Part shown: in pieces, positions 28,884 through 37,762 of the stretch
How positions within the stretch are numbered: the stretch's first letter is position 1
Layout: every line of letters starts with the position of its first letter
Source of the DNA: Buttiauxella gaviniae
Lineage (GTDB): Bacteria > Pseudomonadota > Gammaproteobacteria > Enterobacterales > Enterobacteriaceae
Assembly (NCBI RefSeq): GCF_040786275.1
Contig: NZ_JBFMVT010000002.1
Location: 2,604,001 to 2,668,000 of the forward strand
Length of the DNA stretch: 64,000 nucleotides
Reading direction: 5' to 3'
The notes under the pieces: generated by a model
Databases searched by the model: none
What the model was told of the DNA's origin: nothing
The model's input: only the letters and a program-made list of their open reading frames with translations
Position numbers and translations under genes: made by a program

Positions 28884-29279
28884 ATATCCACGCCTAATGC
28901 TCTGTTTATCATTGGTTTTGTTGGTATTTCTTATAAACAGCGCCCCCACGAAGGCCCCCAGAAATAATCGCTTTGTTTTTGTGATAGTTATCACGAGAAA
29001 TCGGTGTTTAGTGAATAGGGCTTCGTTATGTGTGGAGTCAGGTCCACATATAATGACCAGAGGTCCACACATAGCGGCGCTAAAAAATCCATGCTGCGCT
29101 ATGCAGGCAAAGCCCCATTCCCCTTCGCGCTGAACATCTTTCGGACATACATTTGATATGCCTGAACAACGATTTTTGAGATAATATGAAACGGTGACAT
29201 TTCTAATTTATAGATTCTATTAGTATTTTTGCTATAATTTTGAGATACCGTCATGCACCAGTTGAGATAACTAAACATC
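28884..29279. promoter_or_regulatory. Island left end and Fic promoter region
   Basis: No gene is supported in these 396 bases. TATGTGTGGA (29027-29036) and TCCACACATA (29064-29073) are perfect inverted repeats, with another TCCACATATA at 29043-29052 between them. TTGAGATA occurs three times, at 29176-29183, 29240-29247 and 29262-29269. TATAAT at 29233-29238 is a candidate -10 for the Fic gene. Confidence 0.5.
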
Positions 29280-30422
29280 ATGGCTCAATTTAATCACTTT
29301 GAACTTTCGCTTTTGAACCCCAGCTTTGACTCCCCTTTGGTCGACGCGCTGACGGAGCTGGAGTTGCTCCGACACTTGCGGCTCGAAACTGACGTTCACC
29401 CTATCCTGTTTGCGCAACTGAAGGCTGTTTTCCACATGCTGGAGAGTCTTGGTTCTGCAAGGATTGAGGGAAACCACACCACGCTTGCCGACTATGTTGA
29501 AAGCAAGGTTGAAGGAACGCAAAGTTCGACGGACCAGCTCAAAGAAATCAACAATATTGAAGCCGCGATGGAGTTCATCGATGAATATCTGAACAATGGC
29601 GATGACATAACGGAATACTTCATCCGCGAGTTGCATAGTCTGGCGGTAGCCGGGCTGCAACAGGAGGGCGACAGAACGCCCGGTGCATATCGACAACATA
29701 ACGTCAGCATTGCTCAGTCAGACCATTTACCGCCGGACCACATTCACGTTGCTGATTATATGGCGGAACTGACCACCTTTATTAACCGTGCCGATAAGCC
29801 AAAGTACGATCTGATGAAGATTGCACTGGTGCATCATCGCTTTGGCTGGATACACCCCTTTGGCAACGGTAATGGCAGAACGGTCAGATTGCTGACCTAT
29901 GCGTTGCTTATCAAGTATGGTTTTAATGTTCAGGCAGGTGGCCGGGTTCTCAATCCAACAGCTGTATTCTGTAACGATCGTGAACGCTATTACGCCATGC
30001 TGTCGTTAGCTGATAAGGGAACGGAGCAGGGGCTGGAAGAATGGTGCTTATATGTGCTTTCGGGGATCTCATCTGAGCTGAAGAAAGTCGATCAACTGAC
30101 AAACCACTATTTCCTGAGTGAGAAGATCCTGTATCCGGCGATCGATTTTTCGTCGGAGAGAGGGCTGATAAACCCGCTGGAATCGAAGGTGCTGAAACGT
30201 TCTGTTGAGTTGGGTACGATAAAAGCAGGCGATCTACGTGCTGTTTTGCCCGATCTGAAACCGACGCAGGTGACTTATCAGCTTGGTAAGCTGATTGAGC
30301 GCGGGCTGCTTCAGCCAGTAGAAGAGGGGGCTCGTAGCTATACGGCGAAGTTTTCTAATTCGTATCTGATTCGTGGAGTGATTAAGGTTCTACGGGAGGA
30401 GGGGTTTATTCCTGATTTGTGA
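29280..30422 (+). CDS. Fic-domain protein (class II, self-inhibited) with C-terminal winged helix
   Basis: 380 residues. An N-terminal inhibitory helix carries SARIEGN at 59-65, the [S/T]xxxE[G/N] signature of class II Fic proteins. The Fic core has HPFGNGNGR at 192-200; the catalytic His and the GNGR loop are intact, but the usual Asp/Glu of HPFx[D/E]GNGR is Asn196. The C-terminal roughly 100 residues look like a winged helix ([35 protein letters not shown]). Fic enzymes transfer AMP or other moieties to target proteins; the target here is unknown. No toxin-antitoxin partner is adjacent. Confidence 0.88.
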   Translation: MAQFNHFELSLLNPSFDSPLVDALTELELLRHLRLETDVHPILFAQLKAVFHMLESLGSARIEGNHTTLADYVESKVEGTQSSTDQLKEINNIEAAMEFIDEYLNNGDDITEYFIRELHSLAVAGLQQEGDRTPGAYRQHNVSIAQSDHLPPDHIHVADYMAELTTFINRADKPKYDLMKIALVHHRFGWIHPFGNGNGRTVRLLTYALLIKYGFNVQAGGRVLNPTAVFCNDRERYYAMLSLADKGTEQGLEEWCLYVLSGISSELKKVDQLTNHYFLSEKILYPAIDFSSERGLINPLESKVLKRSVELGTIKAGDLRAVLPDLKPTQVTYQLGKLIERGLLQPVEEGARSYTAKFSNSYLIRGVIKVLREEGFIPDL

Positions 30423-30570
30423 TGTTGGCAAGGTAGGTTGACATCAGATTCGCTTTTAAGATCTTTAGTCATTAGCAACATAAGATCGCCGAAGCCCATT
30501 GATTGGATGCCTTTGTCTTTTTCAGCAATGGCACCCTATGTTTATACCTAAACAAGCTTAAATTAAAATA

Positions 30571-31257
30571 TTATTGAGCTTTTAAAAAGGCTTTTTCTCT
30601 ATAGGCCTTGAAAAGGACTCTGGATATATTATTCATTATTCCTAGTGTACATGAATAATACTCTTCATAATCACTAGTCTGAATTACCGATCTATCAACA
30701 CCATGAGAAATATCATTTCTTTTATTTTTTAGTTTAGACAGTGGGCCGATCACTTCACCTAAAGCCTTATGAGGTAAACCGACTTGATATAGCAGTTTTT
30801 CAATTATCTCTCTACCTACATTACTATCTGTATTAAGATATCCATCTTCGATAACTATTTTTTCTTTATAAAAATCTTCTATTTTTTCAAAAAACTCTTC
30901 ATGTCTGAATATTCGGTGGAGATGTGAATCCTCTGGTAATGATTTCTTGAAAAAACGACTTTTGTGGTCAGGGTTAATTAATTGCTTAAAATCTTTATAA
31001 AAAACTGCAGCAGCTAGTATTGGTTTCACTTGGTTACATTGCAGTTCCATTTTATTTAATGCATTGATATATAAACAAAAAGTGAATTTAACAAAACCTT
31101 CAATATGTGCATATAGCATGCAAATAGTTGCACGTCTTAATTCGTTTTCTCCGGCTTTGTTCTCTAATGTCTTTATCAAATTATTTAACTTGCGAATTTC
31201 CTCCTCTCTAATTAATCTTTCAACTTCCACCTCAGATAAAAATTCATCAACTGTCAT
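30571..31257 (-). CDS. HEPN-domain protein (MAE_28990/MAE_18760 type), third gene of a putative defence operon
   Basis: 228 residues, all-helical by composition. The HEPN RNase motif Rx4H is present as RNDISH at 180-185, and the family's conserved N-terminal segment LRRATICMLYAHIEGFVK is at about 40-57. HEPN proteins of this type are predicted ribonucleases found in abortive-infection and defence loci. The start overlaps the end of the DUF262 gene by 4 bases, giving coupled translation. Very AT-rich. Role as the toxic effector of the operon is inference. Confidence 0.75.
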   Translation of the reverse strand: MTVDEFLSEVEVERLIREEEIRKLNNLIKTLENKAGENELRRATICMLYAHIEGFVKFTFCLYINALNKMELQCNQVKPILAAAVFYKDFKQLINPDHKSRFFKKSLPEDSHLHRIFRHEEFFEKIEDFYKEKIVIEDGYLNTDSNVGREIIEKLLYQVGLPHKALGEVIGPLSKLKNKRNDISHGVDRSVIQTSDYEEYYSCTLGIMNNISRVLFKAYREKAFLKAQ

Positions 31258-32375
31258 TGTATGACTCCTAAAAAGAATTGTTGAGCTAGCTCAATTCTTT
31301 TTCTTAATAAACCTGTAGAGTTTTTACCACCACCTGTAGTTTCCGCTTTAAAGTTTTCATCATTTTTTAATTTAATTACTGAATCTTTAACCTTTTGAAT
31401 ATTTCCATCTTCTTTTATATCAATCAAATCAATTATGTCTTGTATTCCCATAGTAATTGATTCAAAGTGGTATATATTGAAATTATTTTGTAAGTTATTC
31501 TCTTTGCCTATCCGGGCAAAGATTTTATTTTTATGTGCTTTGTTAAGAATGAAAAATACTTTTTCGAAATTAATTTTATTGCTCTCATAATCAAAATAGA
31601 GAGAGCCATCTGACACTCCTTCCATATATTCAGTCATGAAGTCAGCTACATCATGTTTAAATTCTGATCTGTAATTTTTTAGCGCAAAATATCGTAAAAC
31701 CAATTCAATATCATATGAGCCATATCTCTGAACATCAGAGATGTTTTTTATACAGTTTTGAAAATCTGCATTCTGAGACATTTGGCTTATAAAATCGTTA
31801 AATTGAGGGTTTAACATACGTATAGTACAATTTCTAATTTGTTGTTCTGTTAATGGCTCACCTCCAGTGTTGAGCCGTTTAAACATATGATATTTAAGTT
31901 TATTATCACTTCCCTTCCTTACAACTTCAACACGAACAAATGCCCTTTTTAACTTTATTTTTAATGCCATCGGCAATGATTCAAATGTTAATCCATTTAA
32001 ACCTTTTACGATATCGCAATCTGCTAACTCTAAAGCATCACCTTTTTTTATTGGCGGGTTCATATGTTCTGCGACCAACTCTCCCCTAAGGTGTAAATAT
32101 GATGAGAAGCGTTGAAGACCATCGATTAATTGATATACACCGTCATCGGTCTCTACAACATATATAGGAGGGACGGGCATTTCTAAGATTAATGACTCGA
32201 TAAATCTCGACCTTGCACCAACAGTCCATCTAAATAACCGTTGATAATCTGGGCTGATATCTAGCTCATGATTTTTAAACATATCTAATAACTCATTAAA
32301 AGATAAATCTAAACTCTGAGTGTGCACTTTATCTATTTTTGTTTCAATTTCTTCTAAAATATTTTCAATCGTCAT
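31254..32375 (-). CDS. DUF262-domain protein (ParB/GmrS-like), second gene of a putative defence operon
   Basis: 373 residues. The DUF262 signatures are DYQRLFRW at 43-50, the hydrophobic/acidic segment RSRFIESLILEMPVPPIYV, and DGLQR at 85-89, the counterpart of the catalytic DGQQR. RLNTGGEPLTEQQIRN is also typical. There is no DUF1524 HNH nuclease half, so this is not a GmrSD fusion. DUF262 proteins use nucleotides and, in known systems, sense or restrict modified or foreign DNA. It starts 1 base after the methyltransferase stop and overlaps the HEPN gene by 4 bases. Confidence 0.85.
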   Translation of the reverse strand: MTIENILEEIETKIDKVHTQSLDLSFNELLDMFKNHELDISPDYQRLFRWTVGARSRFIESLILEMPVPPIYVVETDDGVYQLIDGLQRFSSYLHLRGELVAEHMNPPIKKGDALELADCDIVKGLNGLTFESLPMALKIKLKRAFVRVEVVRKGSDNKLKYHMFKRLNTGGEPLTEQQIRNCTIRMLNPQFNDFISQMSQNADFQNCIKNISDVQRYGSYDIELVLRYFALKNYRSEFKHDVADFMTEYMEGVSDGSLYFDYESNKINFEKVFFILNKAHKNKIFARIGKENNLQNNFNIYHFESITMGIQDIIDLIDIKEDGNIQKVKDSVIKLKNDENFKAETTGGGKNSTGLLRKRIELAQQFFLGVIQ

Positions 32376-32376
32376 T

Positions 32377-33627
32377 CTATTTATCCTTTGTAAAGACTAA
32401 AACTGACTCCGTCGCATGTGTATTTTTTCTGTAGTTTTTAGAAATGGTATTTATATTTGCCATATTAGTCCTGGACTCAAAGTGAATCTGTGAGTTTAAA
32501 CTAAATCCATAATATTCAGCCAGAGAAATCATCATTTTAGGTAAATCGCAGTAAATATCTTTATAAAATGAATCTTGAACAACACATATAAAAAAACCGG
32601 TTTTTTTTACTACCCTAGATATCTCATTTAATGAGATTTTAATATCATTAAAATATTGTAATAAATTTTTGTAATAATAAGTGTCTGAGGCTCTGGAACT
32701 ATGTGCCTTAACACTTTTCAAAAAATCCAATATTACTTTTGGGAAAAAAATTTCCGATGTGTCTAAATTCCGATCTATTGTAGTTCGGCCAGTCAATGCA
32801 CGCCTAATCATATCTATCTCAATAGTATCACCTAATAAGACAGCTAGTTCTGGGGATGTAGCGATACCATAGTCAAGTCGGGTACAATAAGGTGGAGATG
32901 TAATAACATAATCAATGCTATTATCATCAATCATCATTTTTTTTGAATTACCGTGTAATAGAATAGGTTCTATTTCATTTTTACGTACATTACAATGATT
33001 GTAGAATTCTTTAATATTATGTATAAAAATACTTTTTAAAGAAGCATTTAATACATCGACTCTTCCGAGATCATTTTTTTTCTTTATCCATGTTGGATTA
33101 GAGCTCTTAAATGAATGTAATAGCCCTCGTACAGTTTTGAATAATGCTAAATATGAGATACATTGATGAACACTTAGCTCATTAATTTTGTCTGAAATTA
33201 ATTTGCTTTGTCTTCCGTAAATGTAGTTTGCTAAATAGCGAATATAGCTAGCAACGGGGTATTCAAACCAATTGAGCAGGTAATCATCATTAGTTAGTGT
33301 ATTTTTGAAAGATGTCACTCTAGCATATTTTACTTTCTTTTCAGCCGTATTAATGTCGAAGTGAGTTGCTATTCGTGATTTTGCAACCACACACATAGCA
33401 GGATTAAGGTCTATACCTATCGACGATATTCCTCTTAAGGAAGCTGCTAATGTGGTTGTCCCTGACCCATTCCATGGGTCTAGAATTATGCTAGTACAAG
33501 GCATTTGCAAACCATCAATTATGGAGTTTACAAAATCACTGGAAAATCCAGCATAATAGCTATACCAAGCAATGTTATCCCCACCAGTTGTCTTCTGTTT
33601 AGGGTTACGAATATTCACTTTTTCCAC
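32377..33627 (-). CDS. DNA methyltransferase (N4-cytosine/N6-adenine, TSPPY type), first gene of a putative defence operon
   Basis: 416 residues from the GTG at 33627; TTG at 33651 and GTG at 33618 are alternatives and none has a strong ribosome site. SAM-binding motif I is DPWNGSGTT at about 50-58 with an acidic strand end at GIDLNP. Catalytic motif IV is TSPPY at about 243-247. The order motif I then IV and the SPPY form fit amino-methyltransferases. The insert between them may contact DNA. It starts an AT-rich, tightly packed operon with DUF262 and HEPN genes, so self-protection by methylation is likely. Confidence 0.85.
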   Translation of the reverse strand: MEKVNIRNPKQKTTGGDNIAWYSYYAGFSSDFVNSIIDGLQMPCTSIILDPWNGSGTTTLAASLRGISSIGIDLNPAMCVVAKSRIATHFDINTAEKKVKYARVTSFKNTLTNDDYLLNWFEYPVASYIRYLANYIYGRQSKLISDKINELSVHQCISYLALFKTVRGLLHSFKSSNPTWIKKKNDLGRVDVLNASLKSIFIHNIKEFYNHCNVRKNEIEPILLHGNSKKMMIDDNSIDYVITSPPYCTRLDYGIATSPELAVLLGDTIEIDMIRRALTGRTTIDRNLDTSEIFFPKVILDFLKSVKAHSSRASDTYYYKNLLQYFNDIKISLNEISRVVKKTGFFICVVQDSFYKDIYCDLPKMMISLAEYYGFSLNSQIHFESRTNMANINTISKNYRKNTHATESVLVFTKDK

Positions 33628-33838
33628 ATTACACCAATAGCAACAATACAAAGATCATTTTTCATGACTAACTATAACATACCCCCGATCTTTGGCATCC
33701 CCTTCTAGCTGGGGATCTGGCCTTCATATCAAATCAACAGAATGAGGTTAGTACACTTTCTTCGTCTCACTATCTGCATCATTTTGATGGTGAAGCGATA
33801 TGACGTACATTTGAAAAAGCTAAATGATACGCCATTTT

Positions 33839-34108
33839 TTATTCTTTGATATCTCTGCGTATCTGTTTCCTTGCTAGTTCTTTAACGGCAATGGTTGGAT
33901 CAAGAGATAACAAGCATGCGATATGCACAAATTCCACCACATCCAGTCTTCTTTCGCCGTTTTCAAACTTGGCAACGAATGACTGCGGGCGATCCAATGC
34001 CTTAGCCAGACTTTCCTGTGTGATCCCTTTGTTTATACGCGCTTCACGAAGTGCCTTTATAACTGACTGATATTCGGCTGAATAAATAGAGGCCATTTTT
34101 CTAACCAT
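33839..34108 (-). CDS. XRE-family helix-turn-helix regulator
   Basis: 89 residues from the ATG at 34108; the open frame continues to a TTG at 34135. The Cro/C1-type HTH is at about residues 10-65 (LREARINKGITQESLAKALDRPQSFVAKFENGERRLDVVEF). It lies upstream of the defence operon on the same strand and divergent from the Ner-like gene. Direct repeats of AATATCCCAAAAT are in the shared promoter, one directly over its own translation start region, so autoregulation is likely. It probably controls the operon or the island switch. Confidence 0.82.
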   Translation of the reverse strand: MVRKMASIYSAEYQSVIKALREARINKGITQESLAKALDRPQSFVAKFENGERRLDVVEFVHIACLLSLDPTIAVKELARKQIRRDIKE

Positions 34109-34112
34109 GATT

Positions 34113-34159
34113 AATATCCCAAAATCGAATATCAACTATGTACAAAAATATCCCAAAAT
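34113..34159. promoter_or_regulatory. Two operator-like direct repeats between the XRE and Ner-like genes
   Basis: The 13-mer AATATCCCAAAAT occurs exactly at 34113-34125 and 34147-34159, 34 bases apart (about three helical turns). A partial copy, GAATATC, lies between them. They are candidate sites for the XRE or Ner-like protein. Confidence 0.6.
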
Positions 34160-34197
34160 AGGATTATTGATGGATGTCATTACAAGGAGATCTAAAT

Positions 34198-34422
34198 ATG
34201 GAAGATAATAAAGACTGGCATTCCGCCGACATTATCGCGGCGCTGAAAAAGCACGGAACATCGCTTTCCGCTGTCTCACGCAACTCAGGGCTGGCGTCCT
34301 CCACGCTGGGAAACGCCCTGTATCGCCACTGGCCCAAAGGTGAAAGGCTGATTGCCGACGCGCTGGGCGTTACGCCAGAGCAAATCTGGCCTTCCCGCTA
34401 CCGCAAGCCTGAATTCCGCTAA
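34198..34422 (+). CDS. Ner/Nlp-like DNA-binding protein
   Basis: 74 residues from the ATG at 34198, which follows AAGGAG by 8 bases; a further in-frame ATG is at 34174. It matches the Ner/Nlp (SfsB) family of Mu-like repressors: KDWHSADIIAALKKHGTSLSAVSRNSGLASSTLGNALYRHWPKGERLIADALGVTPEQIWPSRY, shown here only as a description of the fold (helix-turn-helix at about 22-45, then PxxIWPSRY). Divergent from the XRE gene, consistent with a bistable switch like Mu c/ner. Confidence 0.85.
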   Translation: MEDNKDWHSADIIAALKKHGTSLSAVSRNSGLASSTLGNALYRHWPKGERLIADALGVTPEQIWPSRYRKPEFR

Positions 34423-34434
34423 AGCAAAACAGAC

Positions 34435-34478
34435 TCTCCCGATCTTTTGCCAGCATTTGCTGGCGGAAGATCGGGAGA
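34435..34478. other. Long stable hairpin after the Ner-like gene
   Basis: TCTCCCGATCTT (34435-34446) pairs with AAGATCGGGAGA (34467-34478). Two T-G wobbles (34447-34448 with 34465-34466) and GCCAGC/GCTGGC continue the stem to 20 pairs around a 4-base loop. It begins 12 bases after the Ner-like stop. There is no U-tract, so it is not a classical terminator. Confidence 0.7.
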
Positions 34479-35361
34479 AAGCAAGCGAAGCGCGGCAGTC
34501 CGGCATCCATAACATTGCGAAAAAATCCACAAACAACTCAATTTGCAGAAAAAAGGCTTCCCCTTTTCATCCGTGGCAACCGGGTGTAATCTCCTCCCTG
34601 CCCTACGCTGTCGTCGACAGCACCCAAAGCTTCATGACCTGAAAGAAGCGCCTGACTCATCAGGAGATGGTTGCCATTTTACCGGCAGGGCCTCTGCAAA
34701 AATGCCGGGCCGCAGATACTGCGGCAGAGGTTGAGAGTTATACACGCTACATCTTTTCACTGCGCCAGTTAACTGGCTATGTTTCCATTCGACCGGAAAT
34801 CTCACGATTTTCCGGCTCATCTATACGTGCTGATTGTCTGTGTTTTTTATCTGCGCCAGATCTCTGGTCAATGCTGCCCTGCGCCGGAAACATTCCGGTA
34901 CCCACTGCACCTGCTGCCACATCGGCGCCTTTTACTTTGCGGGCTGCGGCTGCATTTGCCGTCAGGCATTTGCTGCCGCGTGACCGTAAATCTGCACCAG
35001 AATCCACGATCTTTTGAGCACTGCACCCGACCAGTGCGTCACTTTCGTTGCGTAAAGCGACAAAGTGACGCACAACCATCACACCGCGCCATGCCTTTGT
35101 TTTCAGGACTCTGGTGCTCATTCCCGGATCTGACACGCCTTTTGAGGGCCGCTGTCAGCAAGAAAGAGGAGAAAAAGATCGATACCGAGGGGGGCAGGAT
35201 GCCCCGGAGAATTCCTGCCCGCGCAGGCAGTCCGTACAGCGTACTGGCTGAAACTCCCTATACCTCAACAAGCGGCCACTTCGGCGTGAAGGTATCGTTC
35301 TGGCGCAGCCAAAAAGCATACGCCGGAGACTGTTTGTGTTCGCAAATCGTGAGAGAAGAAT
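34479..35361. other. Island stretch without a confident gene
   Basis: About 880 bases between the hairpin and the second recombinase. Open frames exist on both strands (for example 34667-35017 plus, 34779-35381 plus and 34777-35136 minus), but they overlap one another, have unusual Cys/Arg/Pro-rich translations and poor ribosome sites. Related P4-like islands often carry Ash/Icd-like genes here; I see no convincing match, only a weak possibility for 34667-35017. The DNA may be regulatory or decayed. Confidence 0.4.
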
Positions 35362-36237
35362 ATGGGCAAGTTAGGCAATGAAATGAAGGTGCTGGCGAAG
35401 CACTGCGGCGGCAGCCACAAAACGGTGAACGACCGTATCCACATCGTGCAGCGTTTCGACCACCATTTACGGGCGCTGAACGTCCAGATCCAGCGGGTAA
35501 CGCAGATTAAGGTTCGTCACATTGAAAGCTACATTTATGAAAGACTGGCGCAGGGGATCGGCAAACGCACGCTACAGAATGAAATGGCGGCGTTACGTGC
35601 CGTACTGCAACAGGCCGGACGTAAACAGATTGCGGAGCATGAGCGGCTGACCAATAAATCGCTAGGGCTTTCCGGCGCATCCCGCAACGGTACACGGCAG
35701 GCCATCATACCGGATCACTACCGCCATGTGCTGGAAACGGCCCGGGCGAAAGATCCGGGACTGGCGGCAGTACTGGAACTGGCGCGGCTGATGGGGCTAC
35801 ATTCTCAGGAAGCAGTGCAAAGCGTGCAATCACTGAAAACGTGGCAACAGGCCGTTGAGCGTGGCGATACGCGCCTAACCGTGATTTTCGGCACCAAAGG
35901 CGGACGGCCCCGCGAAACGGTAATTCTGGATACTGGCGCAGTCAGAAAAGCGCTGGATAACGCGTTAGCTGTCGCAGAAAGCCATAATAACCGGTTAATT
36001 AATAAGCCGGATCTGAAAAGCGCGATGGACTACTGGCACAATCAGGCGGCGCGAATGGGCTTAACTGGCGCATATTCCCCGCACTCGCTGCGTTATGCGT
36101 GGGCGCAGGATGCCATTCGTCACTATCTGGCGCAGGGATTCAGCAGGAAAGAAGCGTTGGCGATGGTGGCGATGGATCTGGGACATGGTGACGGGCGTGG
36201 ACGGTATGTGGCGCAGGTGTATGGCGTGGGGGGATGA
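35362..36237 (+). CDS. Integrase-domain (tyrosine recombinase-like) protein with altered first catalytic arginine
   Basis: 291 residues. The N-terminal SAM-like core-binding domain (about 1-95) and C-terminal catalytic domain are both present. Box II is HSLR (His241, Arg244), then LGHGDGRGRY (His275) and candidate nucleophiles Tyr282 and Tyr287. The box I Arg (family GLRxxE) is His147 here, in MGLHSQEA, a one-base change from CGT to CAT. Enterobacterial islands often carry this 'integrase domain' protein in addition to the true integrase. If the His substitution is real, strand exchange should be impaired. Confidence 0.8.
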   Translation: MGKLGNEMKVLAKHCGGSHKTVNDRIHIVQRFDHHLRALNVQIQRVTQIKVRHIESYIYERLAQGIGKRTLQNEMAALRAVLQQAGRKQIAEHERLTNKSLGLSGASRNGTRQAIIPDHYRHVLETARAKDPGLAAVLELARLMGLHSQEAVQSVQSLKTWQQAVERGDTRLTVIFGTKGGRPRETVILDTGAVRKALDNALAVAESHNNRLINKPDLKSAMDYWHNQAARMGLTGAYSPHSLRYAWAQDAIRHYLAQGFSRKEALAMVAMDLGHGDGRGRYVAQVYGVGG

Positions 36238-36385
36238 ACAATCTTCTGTTCTGGTGCAATCGTGAAAAGCAAAAGGCGGAAGGGCAAAGGAATATTAAGG
36301 GTAACAGCGCCAGACCGGAAAGGGCCATAGGGTGTAGACGCTGGAACTGGCGCAGTTAAACGGATTCGGCACTGGTGCAAATAAA

Positions 36386-36411
36386 AAAGCAGATCCGCTG
36401 AGATCTGCTTT
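36386..36411 (-). terminator. Terminator downstream of the island integrase
   Basis: AAAGCAGATC (36386-36395) and GATCTGCTTT (36402-36411) form a perfect 10-base stem with a CGCTGA loop. Plus-strand A's before it give a U-tract for the minus-strand int transcript. Confidence 0.8.
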
Positions 36412-36432
36412 CCGGCTGACTTGCTGAATGGC

Positions 36433-37691
36433 TCAGGCCACCTGAACCTGCCTGTCATACCGATATGGCGCAACAAATTTCTGCCGACAGGCGTCGAGAT
36501 AGTCCGACCACCACTGCATCATTTGTGTGCGCTCGTCAAGGTGCTCCGCCTTGTGGATATACGCAGCGCGCACGTTGTTACGCTCCTGATGGCTCATTTG
36601 CCGCTCCACGGCATCTTTTGACCAGCGCCCGGACTCGATCAGCGCACTACAGGCCATCGTGCGGAAACCGTGGCCGCAGACATCCACCTTCGTATCATAG
36701 CCCATCACTCGCAGCGCTTTATTGATGGTGTTTTCGCTCATTGGCTTGCGCGGGTCGTGGTCGCCGGGAAACAACAACTCGCTGTTACCGGACAGCAGTT
36801 TTAGCTGTTTCAGCACAGTTACTGCTTGCTTTGACAATGGCACCAGATGCGGCGTTTTCATCTTCGCGCCACGCTCTGAATAACGCACGCCCGGGATGGG
36901 GTCACGCTCGGCGGGGATAGTCCACATTGCTCCATTCAGATCGATCTCCGTCCAGCGGGCAAAGCGTAGTTCGCTGGAGCGGATAAAGATTAGCAAATTA
37001 AGTTGTACTGCCAGACGGGTTAACAGCCTGCCAGAATAGCCTTCCAGCCGTTCCTGTAACTCCGGTATTTTTTCCAGCGGCAGGGCGGGATAGTGGTTTT
37101 TCGATGGCGGCGCGATGGCTCCGGCAAGATCATTGGCCGGGTTGCTGGCGATCAGGCTCTCCTGCACTGCGTAGCGCATGATTGCTGTAGTACGCTGCTG
37201 AATTCGTGCAGCTGTCTCCAGATTACCTTTTCTCTCTGTCACCCGTAGCGGAATTAGCAGATCGGCGGTTTTCAGGTCGGCAACGGGGATCCTGCCAATC
37301 AGCGGGAATACATGGAGCTCCAGCGAGCGCAGGATCTTCGCCGCGTGATGCTCCGTCCATCGGATATTACCTGCCAGCCACTTGCGGGCAACCTCTTCAA
37401 ACGTATTGCCGCTTTTCTTTGCCTGCTTCTCCTGCTGCTTTTTCACCCCCGGATCGTTCCGCACTGAGTATAGCGCGAGCTTCTTCACGCAGCTTACGCG
37501 CATTTGCCAGCGTTAACGGTCGGGTATGCGCCAAACGCCAGCTTCTTCTCTTTACCGCCAAAGCGGTACTTGAGTTGCCAGAGTTTAGATCCATTGGGCT
37601 TAATCAACAGGTATAGACCCTGTGCATCGCTGAGTTTATAGGGCTTATTAAGCGGTTTGGCATTACGGATGGCGGTATCGGTGAGTGGCAT
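36433..37691 (-). pseudogene. int: P4-type tyrosine integrase, broken by two frameshifts
   Basis: The family start MPLTDTAIRNAKPLNKPYKLSD begins at 37691. The reading frame is lost after FGAYPTV (near 37515), continues in a second frame through TLANARKLREEARAILSA, and must shift again near 37460 to reach NDPGVKKQQEKQAKKSG. It then stays open to 36433. The C-terminal catalytic domain is intact: Arg (SSELRFARWTE), HGFR box and the nucleophile region AAYIHKAEHL, ending in MMQWWSDYLD. The net error is one extra base (or two missing) at each of two places about 60 bases apart. It is probably inactive unless these are sequencing errors. Transcribed away from the tRNA. Confidence 0.85.
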
Positions 37692-37762
37692 GGCGGGGGC
37701 TCCAGAGTTTATCGAACCAACAGGCCCCCAATTAAGCCCCCAAAAACTCTGGATGTCAAAAA

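Noticed and set aside
31254..32375. GmrSD-type modified-DNA restriction enzyme
   Set aside because: The DUF262 half is present but no DUF1524 HNH nuclease domain is fused or adjacent, so the GmrSD name is not justified.
34777..35136. 119-codon minus-strand frame in the island
   Set aside because: It overlaps competing frames on the other strand, has no ribosome site and no recognised family; kept only as part of a gene-less stretch.
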